Below, in pieces: positions 1 to 6,567 of a stretch of 8,948 nt of DNA. The translations under genes and the position numbers were made by a program. The DNA is taken from NCBI GenBank assembly GCA_020444775.1, contig JAGRHX010000139.1:1-8948 (forward strand). The letters run 5' to 3'. The number at the start of each line of letters is the position of its first letter. Position 1 is the first letter of the stretch. The stretch is from Gammaproteobacteria bacterium. GTDB taxonomy: Bacteria > Pseudomonadota > Gammaproteobacteria > HK1. The notes beneath the pieces were generated by a model. The model searched no databases. It worked only from the letters and a program-made list of their open reading frames with translations, and was not told where the DNA came from.

Positions 1-60
1 CCCATCATTCCCTGTCCCATGCCGGGCGCCATCCTTCCCTGTCCCATCATTCCCGGTCCC
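1..60. repeat. Short direct repeats encoding MMGQG-like units
   Basis: CCCATCATTCCC occurs at 1-12 and again at 43-54, and TTCCCTGTCCCAT at 8-20 and 35-47. These lie inside the small Met-rich gene and encode its MMGQG/GMGQGMM repeats on the minus strand. They look like within-gene repeat expansion. The array may continue beyond the left edge. Confidence 0.7.
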
Positions 61-194
61 TTCATGTCGCCGCGATTGTGCTCCGTTGCGCGCTCCGCGG
101 GATGATGACTTTCGTCGGCGAGCGCGCCGAACGCCGGACCGATCATCAACAATCCGGTGAGTGCGAGACTGCCAATGGCTTGCTTGAGTTGCAT
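1..194 (-). CDS. Met/Gly/His-rich secreted small protein, 3' end cut by window edge
   Basis: The frame opens with ATG at 194-192, behind a good ribosome site (AGGAGAGAG on the minus strand). It runs 64 codons to the window edge without a stop. Residues 1-26 form a signal peptide: Lys near the start, a hydrophobic core, and a likely cut after Ala-Leu-Ala before Asp-Glu. The mature part begins with a charged, His-containing stretch (ESHHPAERATEHN). It then turns into Met/Gly/Gln repeats (MMGQG, GMGQGMMG). Met- and His-rich periplasmic proteins often bind soft metals such as copper or silver; that role is inferred from composition only. It lies 63 bases downstream of the histidine kinase on the same strand, so it is probably co-transcribed and may be a target or accessory of the two-component system. 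The repeats could also be plain low-complexity sequence. I recognise no named family, and the C-terminus is not visible. Confidence 0.75.
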   Translation of the reverse strand, partial: MQLKQAIGSLALTGLLMIGPAFGALADESHHPAERATEHNRGDMKGPGMMGQGRMAPGMGQGMM

Positions 195-257
195 CGTGCT
201 CTCTCCTGCTGTTGCTGGTGACAAGACGCCCGACCGCGGCCGTCGTTACGATGTGCG

Positions 258-1691
258 TCACGGCAGCGAGCCGCGAAGCGAGCCCGCGGCCGAGCCATGC
301 ATCGTTGTGAACGAACTGAAGCGCACCACTACCCGGAGACCGGGCGCATTGTCCTCGAGCCAGACCTCCGCCGAGTGCAGCTTGCTGATGGCTGCGACCA
401 GGCTGAGGCCAAGCCCCGCGCCGGACGTCGTCCGGCTGCTCTCGGCCCTGAAGAATCGCTTGAACACCCGTTGCCGGTCCGACGCCGCTATGCCCGGACC
501 ACTGTCCGCGACGATCAGACGTACGCCGCCGTCGTTGGCCTCCAGGTACACGCCGAGCACCGTGCCCACCGGCGTATGTCGCATACCGTTGTCAATCAGA
601 TTGGCCAACAACTGGGTCAGCAACTCGCGATCACCGTACACCGTCAGGGCGCTCTCGATGCGGGTCACGAGCTGCTTGCCATCGTCCTCCGCCGCGGCAC
701 GGAACACGTCGACTACATTCGCAACGACATCGCTGAGATCGACACTGGTGAAGCGGGCCCGCCGTGCTCCTGCTTCGATCTGAGCGATACGCAGCATCGC
801 CTCGAAGGTCTGTAGAATCGTGTCACACTCTTCGATTGCGGCGTCCAGCACGGCCGACTGATCGTTGCTGGCGCACTCATCGGCACGAGCCGCCTCGAGT
901 CGCTGTCGCAAGCGACCTAGCGGCGTTCTAAGGTCATGTGCGATGTTGTCGGTCACCTGCTGCATGTCACGCATCAGCTCTTCGATGCGACCGAGCATGC
1001 GATTGATGATCTCCGCGAGGCCGCCAAGCTCGTCCTGACCCGATACGATTGGCACACGCTGGGTGAAGTCGCCGTCCATGATCGACTGCGCGGTGCGGTT
1101 CACGCTCTCGACACGACGCAACAGGACCCTGGCGATCATCAAGCCGCCGCCGAGGGCGAGCACCACGGTCACGGCCAGGGCAGCGGCGAACGAGCGCAGG
1201 ATGAAACTCTGTGTGGCCTGCAAATCTCGCGTGTCGTTCGTCACGAGCACGAACAGGTCGTCCGAGAGCCATTCTCCGCGAGCCCTCAGCAGCGCGGGCG
1301 ACGCGTGCTGGTCGCCGCGGGGATTGTGCAGCTCGAGGTCGTACCAACCCGTGATCGGCGTCATTGGCGGCAGATCCCCGGCCAGCACCGCGCCCGATCG
1401 CTCCGTGACCAGAAAGTGCATCGGACTTTCTGCATGCTGGCGCTCGTGCTGCTCTATCAACCCGACCACCGCTGCCCTGCCGTGCTGCGCGGCCGCGGCT
1501 TCGATGAGATGGAACTGCGCTTCGATGCCCTCATCGAGATGACGGCGCAGCAAGGCGCCGGTCCACCAGTACACCACCGCGAGCAGCATTCCCATCACCA
1601 GCGATGCCAGCGCGGCAAAGGCCAGGGCGTAGCGAAACGGCGTGGCTCCGGCAAGGCTCAATCCCTCCCTGTGGCCATTCGCCGTGGCCAT
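258..1691 (-). CDS. Membrane sensor histidine kinase (EnvZ/CpxA-like layout with HAMP domain)
   Basis: This 477-residue inner-membrane kinase should autophosphorylate on His and pass the phosphate to the response regulator encoded just before it. A first membrane helix spans about residues 20-44. A periplasmic sensor region spans about 45-164, and a second helix about 165-188. A HAMP linker follows to about 240. The H-box NIAHDLRTPLGRL carries the phospho-acceptor His252. The N-box LLANLIDNGMRH (361-372), G1 box DSGPGI (396-401), F-box FKRFFR (410-415) and G2 box GAGLGLSL (424-431) are all intact, so the ATP-binding domain looks functional. The ATG at 1691 directly follows the TGA of the regulator gene, indicating translational coupling. 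The periplasmic domain of about 120 residues has no motif that names the ligand to me. It contains several His but no Cys, and a metal or envelope-stress signal would fit the secreted Met-rich neighbour. That link is inference. Confidence 0.93.
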   Translation of the reverse strand: MATANGHREGLSLAGATPFRYALAFAALASLVMGMLLAVVYWWTGALLRRHLDEGIEAQFHLIEAAAAQHGRAAVVGLIEQHERQHAESPMHFLVTERSGAVLAGDLPPMTPITGWYDLELHNPRGDQHASPALLRARGEWLSDDLFVLVTNDTRDLQATQSFILRSFAAALAVTVVLALGGGLMIARVLLRRVESVNRTAQSIMDGDFTQRVPIVSGQDELGGLAEIINRMLGRIEELMRDMQQVTDNIAHDLRTPLGRLRQRLEAARADECASNDQSAVLDAAIEECDTILQTFEAMLRIAQIEAGARRARFTSVDLSDVVANVVDVFRAAAEDDGKQLVTRIESALTVYGDRELLTQLLANLIDNGMRHTPVGTVLGVYLEANDGGVRLIVADSGPGIAASDRQRVFKRFFRAESSRTTSGAGLGLSLVAAISKLHSAEVWLEDNAPGLRVVVRFSSFTTMHGSAAGSLRGSLP

Positions 1692-2369
1692 TCACTGCGG
1701 CCCTCGCAGCATGTAACCCGCACCACGCACGGTATGGATGAGCGGGCAATCGAAGGGCTTGTCCAGCTTCGCGCGCAGGCGGCTGATGTGGGTCTCCACC
1801 ACGTTGGTATGCGGATCGAAGTGAAACTCCCAGACATGCTCGAGCAGCATGGTGCGGGTCACGACCTGATTGGCATGCCGGACCAGATACTCCAACAGCC
1901 GGAACTCGCGCGGTTGCAGGTCCAGCAGCTGGCCGGCTCGGATGACTGTTCGCTGCAGAAGGTCCACGTGCAGGTCCGCGACCTGCAAGCTGGTGACCCG
2001 ATCCGCAAGTGGCGGACGTCGCGCCAGGGCGTTGATGCGAGCGGTGAGCTCGGAGAACGCGAACGGTTTGGGCAGATAGTCGTCGGCTCCGGCCTCCAGG
2101 CCGTTCACGCGATCGTCCAGACCGCCGAGCGCGGTCAGGAACAGGACCGGTGTCTTGACACCCGCCGCGCGAATCCGCTTGACCACGGCCAGACCATCGA
2201 TGTGCGGTAGCATGCGGTCGACGATCATCATGTCGTACGTGTCGGCGAGCGCCATCGCCAATCCTGCTCGGCCGTCGTCCGCGACATCCACCGTGTGCCC
2301 CTGTTGTTTCAAACCGTTGGCCAGATAGGTCGCGGTTTCCAGATCGTCTTCGAGCACCAGTGTCTTCAT
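1692..2369 (-). CDS. OmpR/PhoB-family response regulator
   Basis: This 225-residue DNA-binding regulator has full family length. The receiver domain (about 1-115) has the acidic pair Asp8/Asp9, the phospho-acceptor Asp51 (MIVDRMLP), the switch Thr79 (FLTA) and Lys101 (LPKPF). The C-terminal winged-helix domain (about 128-225) has the expected LQPREFRLLEYLVRH segment, the HISRLRAKLD recognition region and the HTVRGAGYML ending. It should be phosphorylated by the adjoining kinase and control promoters nearby, probably its own operon. It is the first gene of the minus-strand operon, starting at 2369 behind a purine-rich GAGGGCGGAG. By overall style it resembles regulators of the CusR/CopR/QseB kind, but sequence reading alone does not settle the subgroup. 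Confidence 0.94.
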   Translation of the reverse strand: MKTLVLEDDLETATYLANGLKQQGHTVDVADDGRAGLAMALADTYDMMIVDRMLPHIDGLAVVKRIRAAGVKTPVLFLTALGGLDDRVNGLEAGADDYLPKPFAFSELTARINALARRPPLADRVTSLQVADLHVDLLQRTVIRAGQLLDLQPREFRLLEYLVRHANQVVTRTMLLEHVWEFHFDPHTNVVETHISRLRAKLDKPFDCPLIHTVRGAGYMLRGPQ

Positions 2370-2440
2370 GCTCCGCCCTCAGCTCGACCGCCGACTCGGC
2401 GATCAGTGCGCGCCGCTTGCCCGTCCCATGTTCACCCATT

Positions 2441-2477
2441 CGGATTGACTGACCATGTCGGGAACTATACGAATCCG
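2441..2477. promoter_or_regulatory. Spaced inverted repeat, possible operator
   Basis: CGGATT at 2441-2446 is mirrored by AATCCG at 2472-2477, with 25 bases between. Extending each arm outward gives ATTCGGATT against TTACGGATT, 7 of 9 alike. It overlaps the possible minus-strand -10 box TATAGT. Its place 70-110 bases upstream of the response-regulator start fits autoregulation, but the arms are short and such a repeat can arise by chance. Confidence 0.3.
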
Positions 2478-2518
2478 TAAAGGGAACCCGGATGACGCAG
2501 CGCTTCATGACATCGATC

Positions 2519-2548
2519 TGGTCAGCCGTGGGTAAAGCCGAACATAAT
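2519..2548 (+). promoter_or_regulatory. Candidate sigma-70 promoter for the MmgE/PrpD gene
   Basis: TGGTCA (2519-2524, 4 of 6 matches to TTGACA) and CATAAT (2543-2548, 5 of 6 to TATAAT) are 18 bases apart. Transcription from here would give a leader of about 130 bases before the ATG at 2686. The CATAAT box stands out in this GC-rich background, but the -35 box is weak. Confidence 0.3.
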
Positions 2549-2631
2549 CCGTCGCTGCCGAGCGGTCCGCACCGCACCCGGTCGTCGCGTCCACGAATCG
2601 ATGACGTTGAAACCAGCCGCCCGGGTCGAAA

Positions 2632-2665
2632 GCCGGGGCACACAGCCGGGGCACCCGCCGGGGCA
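2632..2665 (+). repeat. Three direct copies of GCCGGGGCA
   Basis: GCCGGGGCA occurs exactly at 2632-2640, 2645-2653 and 2657-2665, with periods of 13 and 12 bases. The block ends 8 bases before the AGGAG ribosome site (2674-2678) of the MmgE/PrpD gene, so it would lie in the mRNA leader. It may be slippage-prone filler or a protein or RNA site. No known motif is recognised. Confidence 0.6.
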
Positions 2666-2685
2666 CAACTACCAGGAGAGTCCTC

Positions 2686-4119
2686 ATGAGCCGCGCCACA
2701 GATGTCACGCGACGCATTGCCCGCTGGACGGCCGAGTCCGCTCCGGTACGCAGCGACCTCGGCTTGCGCCGGGCGGTGGACGCGATCCAGGACACGGTGG
2801 CGTGCATGGTGGCCGGTGCCGGTGACGAGGGCAGCTACAGCGTGCGTCGGACCGTGGCCGGCTACGGCGAGGGTCCGGTCACGGTGGTCGGCGCCCGGCG
2901 CGGCGCGATTGCACCGCTGGCGGCGCTGGCCAACGGCACCTCGGCGCACGCGCTGGACTTCGACGACAACTACATGCCAGCCCTCACCCATGCCTCGGCG
3001 GTGCTGGTGCCGGCCTTGCTGGCGCTCGCCGAGCAGCACGATCGATCCGGCGCCGCGCTGGTGGACGCCTATATCACCGGTCTGGAGGTGCACGCGGCAG
3101 TGGGTCGTGGCATCGGCCGGCGCCAGTACGATCTGGGCTGGCACAGCACCTCGACCATCGGCTGTATCGGCACCGCGGCGGCCTGCGCACGGCTGCTCGG
3201 GCTGGACGCCGACACCACCACCCATGCGATCAGCCTCGCGGTCAGCCATGCCTCCGGCGCCAAGGTCCAGTTCGGCTCGCCGGGCAAACCCTTCCATGCT
3301 GGCATGGCCGCGCACAATGCGGTGCTCTCGGCAACGCTGGCGGAGCAGGGATTGACCGCCCGGCCGGACGCTATCGAAGGCGAACGCGGTTTCGCCGACC
3401 TGTACGCCGGCGACCCGGAGGCCGACTGGACGCCGATACTCGACACGCTCGGACAGACACCGGCCATCGAAGCCTATGGTCTGGCACCCAAGCTCTATCC
3501 GTGCTGCGGCTCGGCGCACCGGGTGCTGGACAGCGTGCTGGCGCTACGCGCCGAGCACGGCTTCGACGCCGGGCAGGTGGAGACGGTCGAGGCGCTGGTC
3601 GGCTACGGCAATAAGCGCAACCTGTGCTACGACGAGCCGACCCAGGAGATGGAAGCGCGCTTCTCGTTGAACTATTGCGTGGCGGTGGCGCTGCTCTACG
3701 GACGCGTCTCACTGGCCGACTTCACGCCGTCGGCGGTCGGTCGTCCCGAGGTACGCGCTCTGCTGCATCGCACCATCATGAATGCCACGCCTGCGGGTGC
3801 CGAAGGCAACGACCCGACCAGCCGCTTGCCTCATGAGGTGCGGATCCGCCTGAAGGACGGCCGGGTGCTGGAGAGCGAGACCTTGTGGGCGCGCGGCACC
3901 ATCCACAATCCGTTCGCCCGCGAGGATCTAAACGCCAAGTTCGCCGATTGCTGCGCGGGCATACTGGGCGACGAAGACTACGACGCGGCACTGCGTGGCT
4001 GCCAGGACATCCTCGCCCTGAGCTCGGTGCGCGAGCTCACCCGGCACCTGCGATTCGACGCCGGCAGTGACCGCGGTGAGCGATTCGTGGCGCGTCATCA
4101 GCGCGGCGCGGCGGACTGA
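2686..4119 (+). CDS. MmgE/PrpD-family protein (2-methylcitrate dehydratase / cis-aconitate decarboxylase type)
   Basis: This 477-residue soluble enzyme belongs to the family that includes 2-methylcitrate dehydratase (PrpD) and cis-aconitate decarboxylase (IRG1). Family landmarks are HALDFDD (88-94), the ThrHis pair at 101-102, GWHSTSTIGCIGTAAA (151-166), GKPFHAGMAAHN (200-211) and KLYPCCGSAH (269-278). Asp93/94, His102, His153, Lys201 and His278 fall where IRG1-type enzymes keep their active-site Asp, His, His, Lys and His, so it is probably catalytically competent. The start is ATG 2686 with AGGAG seven bases upstream. Many bacterial members sit beside TRAP transporters, as here, and have no assigned substrate. 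With no prpB or prpC beside it, a classical propionate-cycle role is not indicated. A dehydration or decarboxylation of the acid imported by the neighbouring transporter is my inference. Family call is firm, substrate unknown. Confidence 0.92.
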   Translation: MSRATDVTRRIARWTAESAPVRSDLGLRRAVDAIQDTVACMVAGAGDEGSYSVRRTVAGYGEGPVTVVGARRGAIAPLAALANGTSAHALDFDDNYMPALTHASAVLVPALLALAEQHDRSGAALVDAYITGLEVHAAVGRGIGRRQYDLGWHSTSTIGCIGTAAACARLLGLDADTTTHAISLAVSHASGAKVQFGSPGKPFHAGMAAHNAVLSATLAEQGLTARPDAIEGERGFADLYAGDPEADWTPILDTLGQTPAIEAYGLAPKLYPCCGSAHRVLDSVLALRAEHGFDAGQVETVEALVGYGNKRNLCYDEPTQEMEARFSLNYCVAVALLYGRVSLADFTPSAVGRPEVRALLHRTIMNATPAGAEGNDPTSRLPHEVRIRLKDGRVLESETLWARGTIHNPFAREDLNAKFADCCAGILGDEDYDAALRGCQDILALSSVRELTRHLRFDAGSDRGERFVARHQRGAAD

Positions 4120-4258
4120 GGCGCGCCCTGGAAGCGGCCGAGGACGGCCCGCTACGGCAGCGTCCGGCGGGCAGCATCGGCACCGGGGGCGCGCGCCGGA
4201 GCGGCTAAGGGATTACATTTGAGCGGTCATCGGCGGACGATTCGCGCCGAAACGGCGA

Positions 4259-4288
4259 TTGACCAATACGCTACCGGTGACTTCTAAT
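4259..4288 (+). promoter_or_regulatory. Candidate sigma-70 promoter for the TRAP operon
   Basis: TTGACC (4259-4264, 5 of 6) and TCTAAT (4283-4288, 5 of 6) are separated by 18 bases. This is the best sigma-70-like pair noticed in the window. A start near 4295 would leave a leader of about 305 bases before the dctP ATG, which is unusually long. The promoter may therefore be spurious or the leader may have a regulatory role. Confidence 0.4.
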
Positions 4289-4339
4289 CCGCGTTCGGAG
4301 TGCTTGGATTGCAATAACAACGAAGGTCTGGACCGGCTG

Positions 4340-4356
4340 CGTTCCGCCCTGGAACG
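4340..4356 (+). other. Small hairpin in the dctP leader
   Basis: CGTTCC (4340-4345) pairs perfectly with GGAACG (4351-4356) over a five-base loop GCCCT. There is no T-run, so it is not a terminator. It could be part of a larger leader fold or simply chance. Confidence 0.35.
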
Positions 4357-4602
4357 TCGAACATGGTCTTGGAACCCGGCGGCGTGACGGTGCACCACAC
4401 CCCCGCTCGCCACGCAAAGGCGCGATACCTGCTCGAATCCACCCACGTCTCGCAAGCCGCGGCCCTTGGGCCCGACTGGCGACGCTGGGCGCTCAGCAGC
4501 TCTCGGCCACCCGCGGCAGTGACGCCCGGGGAACAACCAGCAATCGCGACAGCTTCCCACGCGAAATCCTATCGACACCAATACTCAAAGAGACGTCACG
4601 AT

Positions 4603-5751
4603 ATGTTCAGACTCTGCTCACTACGCGCAACGCGCGTCGCGTCCAAGGCGGGCGGCATGCTCGTCGCCGGCGCGTTGGTCGCCGCATCGCTGCCGGCCAG
4701 CGCCGAGCTGCAGCCGCTCAACATCCGCATTGCCGCGGACCTGACCGGACCGCCGCACCCGGTCGGCATCACCCTCGAGTACATGGCCGAGCGTCTGCCG
4801 GAGGTCATCCCGGGCAGCAAGATGCGCATCTATTACGCCGGCGCGCTGTACCGCATCCCCGAGGCGGTCGAGGCGATGACCGACGGTAACCTGGAGATGA
4901 CCTGGGGCCAGTACGGCAAGACCTCGCAGATCGAGCCGTACATGTCGGTGGTCAACGGCCCGATGCTGCTGACCACGCCGGGCGCGTTGAACGCCTTCGA
5001 GGACTTCGAGACCGTCAAGATGCTGAATGAGCGCATGGACAAGATCCATGGCGTGAAGATCTTCGGCACCGGTCATCTGAGCATGTACATGGGCGTGGGC
5101 GCCGGCTCGCGCATCATCGGCCCGGACGATTTCGCCGGCAAGAAGATCCGCAGCATGGGCCCGGCCGAGAACGCCGCGCTCAGCCAGTGGGGTGCCAACC
5201 CCGTGACCATGGCTTTTGGCGACGTGCCGCCGGCCCTGGAGACCAAGGTCATCGACGGCCTGCTGACCAGCCTCGGCGGCTTCAACAGCACCAAGGACCA
5301 GGCGCCGTTCTTCACCGTCGCCGGCATCAACGGCGTGGTCGGTGACTACTACTGGATCGGTGCCAGCAACATCTGGTGGAACCGCTTGAACAAAGACACC
5401 CAGGCGGCCTTCCAGAAGTTCCTGGTCGACGAGATCATCCCGTTCCAGAAGCGCGCCAACTGGTGCAACGACAAGCGCGTGCTGGACAAGTTCGGTACCG
5501 ACGATCCGAGCAAGCCGGGCATCTTCATCCTGAAAGAAGCCCAGGCAGAGCTGCTCGCCGACAAGCTCGGCACCGCGACCCAGGATTGGATCAAGTCGAA
5601 GACGCCGAAAGATGCCCACCAGTGGGTGGACAAGTTCGTGCAGGAAGCCCGCGCCGCGTCCAAGAGCCATCCGCTCGGCAGCGATCCGCTGGAGAAGACC
5701 GATTGCACCGAGATGATGACCTACTTCGACAAGTACGCGAAGAAGAAGTAG
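4603..5751 (+). CDS. dctP: TRAP transporter substrate-binding protein, DctP family
   Basis: This 382-residue periplasmic protein captures the substrate and hands it to the DctQM membrane complex. I chose ATG 4603 over the more upstream in-frame starts. It gives a proper signal peptide (Arg/Lys-rich start, hydrophobic core about 17-30, likely cut after Ala-Ser-Ala at 32-34), and AAGAG lies ten bases before it. The mature protein starts near LQPLNIRIAADLTG. The family segment FAGKKIRSMGPAENAALSQW contains Arg183, the position where DctP proteins hold the substrate carboxylate. It is followed by NPVTMAFGDVPPALETKVIDG (199-219). Conservation of this Arg points to a carboxylate ligand, not to a specific one. 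The mature chain has only two Cys (288 and 368), which could form a disulfide in the periplasm. A stable hairpin follows the stop codon. Confidence 0.93.
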   Translation: MFRLCSLRATRVASKAGGMLVAGALVAASLPASAELQPLNIRIAADLTGPPHPVGITLEYMAERLPEVIPGSKMRIYYAGALYRIPEAVEAMTDGNLEMTWGQYGKTSQIEPYMSVVNGPMLLTTPGALNAFEDFETVKMLNERMDKIHGVKIFGTGHLSMYMGVGAGSRIIGPDDFAGKKIRSMGPAENAALSQWGANPVTMAFGDVPPALETKVIDGLLTSLGGFNSTKDQAPFFTVAGINGVVGDYYWIGASNIWWNRLNKDTQAAFQKFLVDEIIPFQKRANWCNDKRVLDKFGTDDPSKPGIFILKEAQAELLADKLGTATQDWIKSKTPKDAHQWVDKFVQEARAASKSHPLGSDPLEKTDCTEMMTYFDKYAKKK

Positions 5752-5763
5752 GCATCGGTCGAA

Positions 5764-5799
5764 CGTCCGCGGCGGCAGGCCCTGCCACCGCCGCGGACG
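5764..5799 (+). promoter_or_regulatory. Very stable hairpin between dctP and dctQ
   Basis: CGTCCGCGGCGG (5764-5775) pairs perfectly over 12 bases with CCGCCGCGGACG (5788-5799). An inner GGCAGG/CCTGCC pairing is an alternative extension. It begins 13 bases after the dctP stop. There is no T-run behind it, so it is more likely a 3'-end stabiliser or partial attenuator than a full terminator. Such a structure would let the binding protein be made in excess over DctQ and DctM, as in other binding-protein operons. Confidence 0.75.
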
Positions 5800-5914
5800 C
5801 TCACCACGACGTCCCGTCACCGCTACGGCCCCGCGACTTCCCGTCGTGGCCCGTCCCAAGGTTCCGGCACCCGCCTGCGGGCCGATTCAGGCCCCAGGCT
5901 CAGGAGTACACCGC

Positions 5915-6472
5915 ATGAATTCCGTGCTCGATGGCATCTACCGGGCGCTGCGTTTCTTCACCGACAAGATCGTCGGCTATTTCGCGGCCGTCGTGATGCT
6001 GGGCGCGACCGTGCTCGCCATCGCCGAGATCATCCGCCGCTACCTGTTCGGCGTGGTCTGGGTGTGGGGCCAGGACGCGGTCACCTATTTCATCATCGGC
6101 TCCATCTTCCTGTTCTTCGCCGTCACCCAGGCGCGTCGCTCGCATCTCGCGGTGACCGCGGTGATCGACTGGCTGAAGGCCAAGGGCTACCGCAAGACCG
6201 TGCTCGTCATCCGCACCATCAACTCGGTCCTGGCGCTGAGCTTCTTCACCGCCTTCGCCGCTTGGGGCTGGCCGGCGGTGGAACGGCTGTACATGATGGG
6301 CCGCATGACCCAGAGCCTGGTACTGCCACTGTGGCCCTTCCAGGCCGCGCTGCTCGCAGGCTTCGCGCTGATGGCAGTGATCTCGCTGTTCCAGCTCTAT
6401 CAAGACATCCAGGCGCTGCGGGGCAAGACCGTCTTCCCGTGGGCGGAGACCGAGGAAGGCCTCGAGATCTGA
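5915..6472 (+). CDS. dctQ: TRAP transporter small membrane subunit, DctQ family
   Basis: This 185-residue inner-membrane protein partners DctM. I chose ATG 5915 because AGGAG (5902-5906) lies eight bases before it. The upstream in-frame ATG at 5846 adds a Pro-rich, non-membrane stretch without a clear ribosome site. Four membrane helices are visible at about 19-42, 53-73, 95-117 and 140-162. DctQ hallmarks are the RRYLF motif (41-45) after helix 1, the Trp-rich loop VVWVWGQDAVTYF and the RRSHLAV segment (74-80) after helix 2. The length and four-helix layout fit the family. It lies 163 bases after dctP and 95 bases before dctM, all on one strand, so the transporter is a complete three-gene type rather than a QM fusion. 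Confidence 0.9.
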   Translation: MNSVLDGIYRALRFFTDKIVGYFAAVVMLGATVLAIAEIIRRYLFGVVWVWGQDAVTYFIIGSIFLFFAVTQARRSHLAVTAVIDWLKAKGYRKTVLVIRTINSVLALSFFTAFAAWGWPAVERLYMMGRMTQSLVLPLWPFQAALLAGFALMAVISLFQLYQDIQALRGKTVFPWAETEEGLEI

Positions 6473-6567
6473 GCCGCGTCGCCAGCCTGGCGGCCCACCG
6501 TCCGCCATGGCAGACCCATCTACATGTCACGAACGATTGTTGAGTTCTCCATAAGAGGTTTGAATCC

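Larger units (their letters stand above)
2370..2685. other. Divergent intergenic region between the two-component operon and the MmgE/PrpD gene
   Basis: These 316 bases hold the start regions of two divergent transcription units, and I see no convincing gene in them. Contents listed separately are a spaced inverted repeat, a candidate plus-strand promoter and three short direct repeats next to the MmgE/PrpD ribosome site. On the minus strand, TATAGT (plus 2464-2469) could serve as a -10 box for the regulator gene. No good -35 box precedes it, which would suit an activator-dependent promoter. Short open frames here look like chance frames in GC-rich DNA. Confidence 0.6.
4120..4602 (+). other. 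Long intergenic spacer and probable dctP leader
   Basis: These 483 bases lie between the MmgE/PrpD gene and dctP. No gene with recognisable family features was found on either strand. A minus-strand open frame (4213-4581, 122 codons) and an upstream extension of the dctP frame (from 4363) are compositionally unconvincing. The spacer holds a good candidate promoter at 4259-4288 and a small hairpin at 4340-4356. There is no clear intrinsic terminator with a T-run after the MmgE/PrpD stop, so readthrough into the TRAP genes is possible. Confidence 0.55.

Noticed and set aside
936..2210. Plus-strand open frame of 424 codons opposite the kinase and regulator genes
   Set aside because: Antisense shadow. 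The minus strand carries intact kinase and receiver motifs.
1531..3519. Long minus-strand open frame of 662 codons spanning the regulator gene and part of the MmgE/PrpD gene
   Set aside because: It overlaps two well-supported genes, is rich in Arg/Gly/Ala as expected of a shadow frame in GC-rich DNA, and crosses the divergent promoter region.
4213..4581. Minus-strand open frame of 122 codons in the spacer before dctP
   Set aside because: Arg/Gly/Ser-rich with no recognised domain and no clear ribosome site. A decayed gene or dispersed repeat cannot be excluded but is not supported.
4363..4602. Upstream in-frame extension of dctP
   Set aside because: It would bury the signal peptide 80 residues inside the protein, and its composition does not resemble a DctP protein.
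4621..5859. Minus-strand open frame of 412 codons opposite dctP
   Set aside because: Shadow of dctP, with no recognisable domain or ribosome site.
5846..5914. Upstream in-frame extension of dctQ
   Set aside because: The added 23 residues are Pro-rich without a ribosome site, while ATG 5915 has AGGAG at ideal spacing.
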